From Alisma plantago-aquatica (Eukaryota; Streptophyta; Magnoliopsida; Alismatales; Alismataceae), in NCBI GenBank assembly GCA_963693085.1, contig OY856412.1, positions 965,120,281 to 965,184,280 on the forward strand: a stretch of 64,000 bases of DNA, in the 5' to 3' direction. This document shows positions 51,901 to 60,900 of this stretch, piece after piece (the stretch's first letter is position 1; the number at the start of each line of letters is the position of its first letter). Under the pieces are notes generated by a model that had not been told where the DNA came from, did not search any database, and saw nothing but the letters and a program-made list of their open reading frames with translations. Position numbers and translations under genes: made by a program.

Positions 51901-54900
51901 GTGGTTGGGCCTCGTGGCCGCTCAGGGGGCACCTGGGCCGCTTTTGAACACTGATTGGAAATCAAGTCAACAACGGAAACAATTTTGTCCCCTTGATATA
52001 CCGGTGAAGTTTACTGAGACGGTTGGAGCATGGTACAGGACTTCGACTTCGTGTCGACTTCGCCAGGTGTGGAAGTGGAAGTTTGTGGAAACTTCCTCGA
52101 TGTTCGAGGAAGTTTAGACGCAAACTTCGACAAACTTCGATGCCATTTTTTGAAGAAATGATGTGAATTTCTAGAAAACTTTGATGGAAAACTTCTAATT
52201 ATGTTATACCTCTATCTTATATATGTGAATTTAAAAAAAGAACACGATTTATGACTCTCTAGCCCTATGTAGGTTAATAATACAATGTGTTGCTTGAAAT
52301 GGTCAATTGTGCAATACACATATATACATACAGTTCACCATATGTATTATATACAATATACAATCAAATAGTAGTTACAACACCCTCTCTAGGAATGAGT
52401 GGCAACAAAAAACATAGGAGTTGATATTAGAAGTTATGAAGAGGGTTGGAGTGATATTTATGCCTTATATGGCCATTGGGGCACTAGTTGGGATTATGGT
52501 TCTGGGTGGTCTTAACTTCGCCCTAACTTCGCCAACTTTGAGGAAACTTTGACAACTTCGGAGAAGTTGAGACGAAAATACACACAAAAAAGTCAACTTC
52601 GCCGACATCCATGAAACTTCGCCCCAAAGTTTGGACGAGGTCGAAGTATATGGTATTCGACTTTGCCTATGGTCGAATTTCGAAACTTCGGCGAAACTTC
52701 GCCAAACTTTGACGATGTTGTGTTCCATGGGTTGGAGTTTGTCTATGCTGACCATGAGGAGTACCTGCAATACTGTGTTATAATTTTTTTTGCAATGGCT
52801 CTAGACTTAGCAAGGAGGCTAAGGATTATTTTTGATACTAGTCAACACATACGTGCCACGCACGTAAACATAAAATTAGAAAAAGAATTTATGTTATTGT
52901 TTAAATTAATATTCGGTGTAAAATTTTATCATTCAATTTTGTTAAAGGAAAACTATAAAGAAATATTCTTTACTAAGAATAAGATGTTGCATTTGTATTA
53001 ACCTTAATTATAATAATTTATCTGTGTGAAACCTTAATTATAATAAATTTAATTACATTAATTTATCTCGTCGTCCACATATGTTTCCAAATAAGGGTCT
53101 AAGTACATGTAAAACATATAAATCATTGTTGCTTTTCAGTAGGTGTCATATTTGTTACATGTTATGCATACATGCCTTTTAAATGGTTGAGGCATGGTCA
53201 AAATAATATAGTGGATATGTAGTAAATGCTAGTAACTGAACCGTTCTACTTTTTTGGTTGAGACTCATTCATTTAAAAAATGGAGAACGTGGTATGTATG
53301 CAGGTCGTGAGGGAAAAAAGAAGAAAAAAAAGGGAAGAGAAAATCAATAGAAGGGAGAGAACCAAAGGAATGAAAGGTAAGACTTGAAATTATCGTGAGC
53401 AACAACTACACAAGAATGAACGAACTTTGTTGGGGGGTGGTTACCGAAGAAGGTGGGAGTGATTATAGAATGAGTTTGGAAGGGTGGGGATATAAGAGGG
53501 TTGTTGTTAATGAATGAGATAATGGTTTGATTTGTAAATCAATTGCTATCCAACAAATGTTAGTAATTGAACCACCCGTTTTTTTTAAATTAAGATTCAT
53601 TTATTTCAAAGTTTGAGAACGTGATTCGTGAGAAAAATAAAGGAGAAAAAAGATGTAAGATAAATCAATAAAAGGAAGAGAATTAAAAAGAAAAGAGAAG
53701 TGAGATGAAGGAACTATGGGTTGGTTATCGGCAATGGAGAACATGGTGTGGATGGAAAAAATAGGAGAGAAAGCAAGTAAGATTAAATCAATAAAAGAAA
53801 GATAATTAAAAGAAAGAAAGGAGAGGGAGGAACGGACTTTGTGGGGGTGGTTATGGAAATGGTGGGAGTGGTGGTTATAGAATAGGGAGTTTGGAGAGCG
53901 TGGAAACTTGTTTTTAAAAAAACAATAAAAATAAGAGAAAATGTGAGAAAAATTGTGAGAACAGAGAGAGTGAAGGAGAAGGCATCATTCTAAAATAGTG
54001 TGTTGTGATTGGCTGAAAGGGATAAAATGGCATGTGCTTGTAATTACTCAAAAAAACTCCCTCTTTTTATAGTAGTATAGATAACATGGATGAATTGATG
54101 CAAGAAATACCGATAGAGGAGAAGATCATTATTGGGAGTGATTTAAATGGGCATGCGGAGAATAACCATGCTAGAGATGATAGAGTTCATGATGATTTTA
54201 TATATGGTAACAGAAATGGAGATGGAGAGAAGATATTAGATTTGCAGTTGCATATGATATGATTTTGGCAAACATCCATTTCAAAAAAAGACTCTCATAA
54301 GATTACTTTCAAGAGAGGGCGCAATTGTAGGCAAATTGGTTACTTCCTGACAAGGTGGGTGGATTGTAAAGTATGCAAGGATTGTAAAGTGATCCTTGAT
54401 GAAGAAAGTGGGAAGCGGGAGGCGTGCGGATAGCACCTTGTGGCCGCTTGAGCGCCAGGCGGGCGCTTTTTGAAAAAGCGGGCCCGGAAATTTTTTGGTA
54501 ATTTTGTAGAAATTATACATATTATGTAATAAACACATTTTCAAAAAAATTTATACTTATTTAAACACCCTACACAGAAAAATAAAACACCTATATAGTT
54601 GATGCCACAACTAAAAAAACAATGAATAAGTAAATACAGTTCAATTACACAAGTTTAAGACATAAGAAATAGACTTTTTAGTCTCCTCTTACTCTTACTG
54701 TAGTAAATTTATAGAATTACAACATTATATACTAATATGCAGCAAACAGTAGAATATATGTAATGTGCTAATTTATATTATGCAGTAAATAATAGAATAT
54801 ATAGAGCATATTAATATTCAGTAAACAATAGAATACACCATGTCTATATAATGTACTAATGTATTATTATTTATAAGGCAGCAAACAGTACAAAGTATAT

Positions 54901-57900
54901 AATGTATTAGTTTACATTATGCAGTAAACTATAGAATATATAGAATGTATTAATATAAACAGTAGAATATAATGTTTATTAATGTATTATTATATATAAG
55001 GTAGAAAGTTACAGAAATATATTATGCAACCGATAACTGGATACATAGTGTATATATTAATATGTTATAGTATAGAATGTATTATACAGTAATGTTACAT
55101 ATTCATACTAACTTATTATTCTACTATAGACTTATATTTTTGTATTATGTTACAGCAGATAGGCTAAATATAGCACCCAAAAATAGGCAGCCATAAACGG
55201 GCGCCCAAAGCAGGGTTTCGTGCGGACGCATAGGCGGGCCAAGCGGGTCTTAGGCGGGCGCTTAATGGCCTGCCGCCTGCCAACCCGCTCAAAGCCTTAA
55301 CCAGGCGGCTGAGCATGTGATCCGCTCAGGCGGGCGCCTCAAACGCTTTTTAAAACACTGCTCACCACCCAACGTAGGTTGATGGTTTTGGATATTAATG
55401 TGAAGATTAACAAAAGCAAAACATACATAAACCAAGATAGTAGAATGAAGTGGTGGAATCTTAACGGAGAAAAAAATTGGCATGTTATGGTAAACTTATC
55501 AAAGAGGGAACTTGGAGTTTGATGTTAACACTGAAATAATATGAGTTCCTGCATTACAAAAGTTGGCAAAGAGGTCTTGGGAGAGTCCAAAGGGTGTGGG
55601 CCTTAGCAAAAAGAGACTTGGTGGTGGAGTGATGAAGTACAAAAGACTGTTGAAATGGTGATTTGTAGGAGTTTGCCCAAAACTCGAGATAATGCAACCT
55701 TTAAGAGATACAAGCAAGTAAAGAAAGAAGCTAGAATGGTTGTTCAAGAGGCAATGTCTAGATACTTTGAGGAGATATATACAAAGTTGGAAGCAAGAAA
55801 AGGGAAAAAGATGTATATAAAATGGCTCATATAAGAGAAAAGAAAGGAAGAGACTTGAGTCGAGTAAAATGCATCAAGAGTGAAGAGGTAGAGTGTGGTA
55901 TGGAACAAAATTTTGATCGAAATTGCGAAATTTCGCATGAAGTTTCGTTTTTTTTTCAATCGGACATTGAAACGTCAGTTTGCATGAACTGGTCAGCAAG
56001 CTTGTGAAAATTTCGCAGCTACAGTCGAAATTTCGCAAAACAGGTGTATTTTAGTGCAAAACAGCCCAGTTTGGGCCTTGATATTGCGAAATCAGTGCGA
56101 AATGCAGCACCTATTTCGTGAAATAGTGTTCCATCGACTGGGTTTGTTGGGACTTTGATCTTTTAGCAATTTGTTTTTTTGATATCTTGCTCTCGAAGGC
56201 TGCTTTGATTCTAAGGTATGTAAACCCCCTCCCTAGCCCATCTACTACTAATTTTACTCCCTGTTAGACATATCTTAATAAATACTCCAAAAATCCTAAA
56301 TTTTTAAGTGACATTTCTCTTAAAATTCTCAAGATCTTGAAGTGAACTTGTAAATCTAAGAAACTATAGTGTGAAATACGTATATCTATACTTATTTTGA
56401 GAATCTAATCAATATATTTCATATATATACACAAAATGGCTACAAAAGCTTTTTTAATGGAAGTTCTTATATTTTTGTATTTTTCACTTATGTAACCCTA
56501 TATGTATTATAATAGTTTCCTTATACAAAATGATGTGTAAGTTGTAACTTGTACCCCTAATTTTTTTTATTATTATTCACTTATGTAACCCTAAATATAT
56601 TATAATAGTAGACTTATACAATAAATATACTGACCTACAATATTGTAACTTGTAAGTTATAACTCTTAAGTTATGAAGTCTATTACTCTAGTTGTTTTAA
56701 CTTGAAGTTTGCAAGTTTGTAACAGTCTATCTGTCTAACATACTTGACATTTCTGTTCATTTGTGCACTCACTCATCAAGACATGGATCTCACCCTAACC
56801 TTTAAACATATAAATTTATTATACAATCTAGTGTGTCTATGTTCAAACATCGTGTTTGCAAAATTCCATAATTTAATTCCTTCATTTCGTCATCGAAATT
56901 GCCATCGAAATTCTATTTGAAATTGTTCAGCTTCCTTCACTTACAAATGTGGGAGATCCCCCCCTCTTACATATTCAATATGAAATATTATTGCATATTT
57001 GAGTAGATGTTGGCGATTAGAACGTCCTGGTAAATTTTCATGATTTAATTCGCTTATTTGGTCGTCGAAATCGTTAGGGCTGTAAATATCGAAATTTCAA
57101 AAAATTTCTGTTTCTGAGCCATCAGACACGACATCGAAATCAGACATTTAATTCTATGGAGTGTGGTGAAGGATGATGAGATCAAGAACCAACTGAGAAA
57201 CCACTATCATAATCTTTTCAATGGAAATATTGTGAATATGTAAGTGACTCAGTGTGACATGAATACACGAAATATTATTACACACGATGATTACTACTAT
57301 TTGAGGTCAAGAGTACTTTAAAAAGATGAAAATGAGGAAGGATGCAGACCCACCCAGACGATATTTCTATTGATGTATGGAAGAGTATGGGGATGAAGGA
57401 GTTATGTGGTTGACATATTTCTTTATAAGATTATGAAGACCAAGAAGATGCAAAGAAGTGGATAACTAGTAATATAGTTTTTTTTTGGTTGTTAAGCGTG
57501 GGACTCCTCATTAAGCCAAAAATAGTACTATAGTTCCCATCTACAAAAACAAAGATGTTTAGAGCTGCAGAAACTACATAGGTATCAAGCTGACGAGTCA
57601 CACTATGAAGCTTATGGAGAGGATTATTGAGTAAAGGCTAAGATTTATAACGTTGATATCATACAACTAATTTGGTTTCATACTGGAAAGATCAATAACA
57701 TATGCTATTTTTCTAATAAGAAGGCTTTTGGAGAAGTATAAATAAAGTAAAATAGATCTTCATATGGTTTTATTGATTTGGAAAAAGCTTATGACCGAGT
57801 ACCTAAGGAAATGTTGTGGATGGTTTTGGAAAAAAGGGTGACCCAGTCTAATACATTGACTTGATTGAAGACATGTATGATAGCTCAACTGCAACTGTTT

Positions 57901-60900
57901 AGACTCCTGCAGGAGGGATCTCACCATTTCCTATCATATGTGGGGTACATCAAGGATTAACACTCATCCCAAATCTGTTTATGATGCTATTTCTTAGTGC
58001 ATATTATTTGCTGATGATATTGTGTTGATTGACGAAACTAGAGATGGATTGAATGATAAATTTAACTTTGGGGAATGCTTTGGAATCAAATGGATAGATG
58101 ATTAGTAGGAGCAAAACTAAGTATATCCCTTGCAATTTCAGTCAATCTAGAATTGTAAATGGTGGGACCAAGTTGGGCGGAGTGGATCTACCAAAATGTG
58201 ATAAAATTCGTTACTTGGGTTCTATTATTCAAACAGATGGGGTATGTTCATGATGTTCGTCACAAGATCACTGCCGGATGGTTGAATTGGAGAAGTGAAA
58301 GTGGAGTTTTTATGTGACTGAAAGATTCCTCTCAGATTGAAAAGTAAGTTTTATAGGGCAATTATACGACCAACCATGCTTTATGCGAGTGAATTTCGAG
58401 CGGTGAAAGAATAAGATCTCAACAAAGATGAATGTGGCTGAAATGCGTATGCCGAGATGGATGTGGGAAGACAAGAAAAGATCGCTTGAGAATGACTATA
58501 TTAGGAACAAAGTGGGGGTAGCGAGCTTTGAGGACAAGTTGTGTGAGGACCAGTTGAGATGGTTTAGACGTGCAACGCAGGCCAACTAACGTGTCTATAA
58601 GAAGCAATGATGTTGAGTCAAGCACTATTAAAGGGAGTGGCATGTCTAAATTAACTTGGGAAGAGCTTATAAAGCCATATTTTTGAATCTGTACATCTTG
58701 ATAAGAATATTACCCATAACAAGGCTGATTGGAAAAGAAAGAATTATGTCACCGACTTCAACATGGTTGGGATTGAGGCTTAGATGATGACGATGATGAA
58801 TAACTGTAAGACTCCTATTCACTAGGTTTTTGGTCGCCAATTAATCCAAAGAAATGCATTTAATTTTGATTTGAGGTTATTTATAAATCATTATGCACCA
58901 AGCAAAACATACTTATTATCTAATTAGTTAAGCATAAGCCGGAAATAGCTTCATTGGGAATGCTTATTATGTGTTGACCTTGGACCTTGTATTCTTAAAC
59001 TTTTGCTATCTTCCCTTCTATACAAGGTTGTCAGAGTCGAACAGAACTAGCTGGTTGGTATGGGAAATGGTGGCTAGACGGTTCGGTTCTCTTACATACC
59101 CAGCGATGATCTCAAACCGGCCGAAGCCGGTCCTGATTTTCTCCAACTGTCCATTTTGTTGGCCCCATGTATACCTTGACCCCCATACCCAATTTTATAT
59201 TTGTTCCCATTCGCTCTTTGCATGTTCTCATCCACCATAATTTGGCATGGGAAATATAGTGTTTGATCAATTATTGTCGTTTCTATGTTCATTTTTTTAT
59301 TCTTCTTGATATGATTACCTTTCCTTGATTGATTCATATATTCTAAGTTTTTAAAATATAACTTAGGATGTCCTGCTGATGTCATTGGTTGAATTGGTTC
59401 AACCATTAGTTAAACTAGTGAGCAGATAACCTTGCTGCTATACCTTCTGTTATCTTTTTAGGCCACTTGTTACCTTATGCATAAATTTAGTAAACATAGG
59501 TTTTTTTCACCCTTGGGGTTGGTGTGGGGTGGTTGTTTACTGTATGACTGCTGGACATAACCCATTATACTGCTGGACACCCTCATTTGATAAAATCATG
59601 GTTAGACCAGGGATACTTCAGTTTCTTGGACTCAGGTTGAGGGCGTGGTGTTGCTTTACAATGCCACACCTCCAACATTGTATATTGTTTTTTAGATATA
59701 CAACTTTACATGTTCTTAGTGTGTCATAATATTGGTTGTCTATTATCAAAGAACGTTAATATGCAAATACGCTCTGGACTCCAAAACATACCTTGTTAAC
59801 AACCCAATAATGGTCAGTGGGTCAGTAACTGTCAAATCCCGATGCGCATTTGTTCTTTTATTAATGTATACTGTTCGAGTATATTTTGTGAACTATTGTA
59901 TGATGTCAGTGTGTACTGTTAAAATTTATCTATCATGCACTAACGACCTAATAATGACATATAATTGCTGTAGCACTTAAGTTCTGGTACATATTTTTGT
60001 ATCAACAATACACATAGATACAACAAAGATATACATCACATGCAAATATAAGATATAAAGAAACAATACACAATGCAATTATGAATGTTTAACCTGTAGC
60101 AAATGCTACTGAGTCGTTTTCTTTTGTAACAGATTGTAACAGATATTTTAAAACATCAAACATCCATACAAACCACAATATACAAACCACAGAAAAATCG
60201 TCCACAATAATATACACAACAGTACACATCTTAAGCTGACCATTTGTATGCTTTACCGGACCTTCAATGGGCCGTTCCAGGTCTGTTTCTGTGTCCAGGC
60301 TGTTTGTTGACTCGTTGCCAGTTATCATACAATCATTTTTTTACCCTTTTGTTCATAATATTTGTTCTATGCTGTTGACATGTTTCTCCTAGTTGATTTA
60401 AACCTGGGGTTTTGATGTATTCCATATTGGTCATATCAGTTTTTTTTTTGTATTAATAATACACACAGATACAACAAAGATATACATTCTCCTGTTGACC
60501 ATTTGTATGCAGTGGTAATCCTTATATGCTTGAAAACTAGTACTTTCTTAAACCAGTTGTTTTTTCTTCTTCTGCTGAATGTGGCCAGGAAAAATTCCCG
60601 TTCGGTTATACGTCAGGCATGCCGGGGAGGACCTTGACGACTTGGAGGACGCAACTCCAGTCGATAATTGGGACTCCATTTCTTACTTAAACCGACCAGT
60701 TGAAATAAATAAGGAAGAAGGTAATTGATTTTATTCCTTTGAAAATACCCATTAAATATGTTTTATGTTTTAACATACTATATATTAGAAGGGTGACACC
60801 TATTCGAGATTTTGTCCAGAAATCGGTGGTTTAGTTTAACCAAAATTTATGCAAGTGAACTGTATTACATATGACAAGTGGCCTCCTATAGTCTTAGCAG

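Larger units (their letters stand above)
54081..58799 (+). mobile_element. RTE-type LINE with endonuclease and RT, hit by two hATs
   Basis: The endonuclease part reads [20 protein letters not shown] and [20 protein letters not shown]; the middle reads [16 protein letters not shown] pieces lie at 57600-58500 ([11 protein letters not shown] with the catalytic FADD). It ends GACTTCAACATGGTTGGGAT and GATGATGACGATGATG. Many frameshifts and stops. Two hAT elements are inserted (54405-55360 and 55899-57158). About 2.5 kb without them. Confidence 0.88.
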
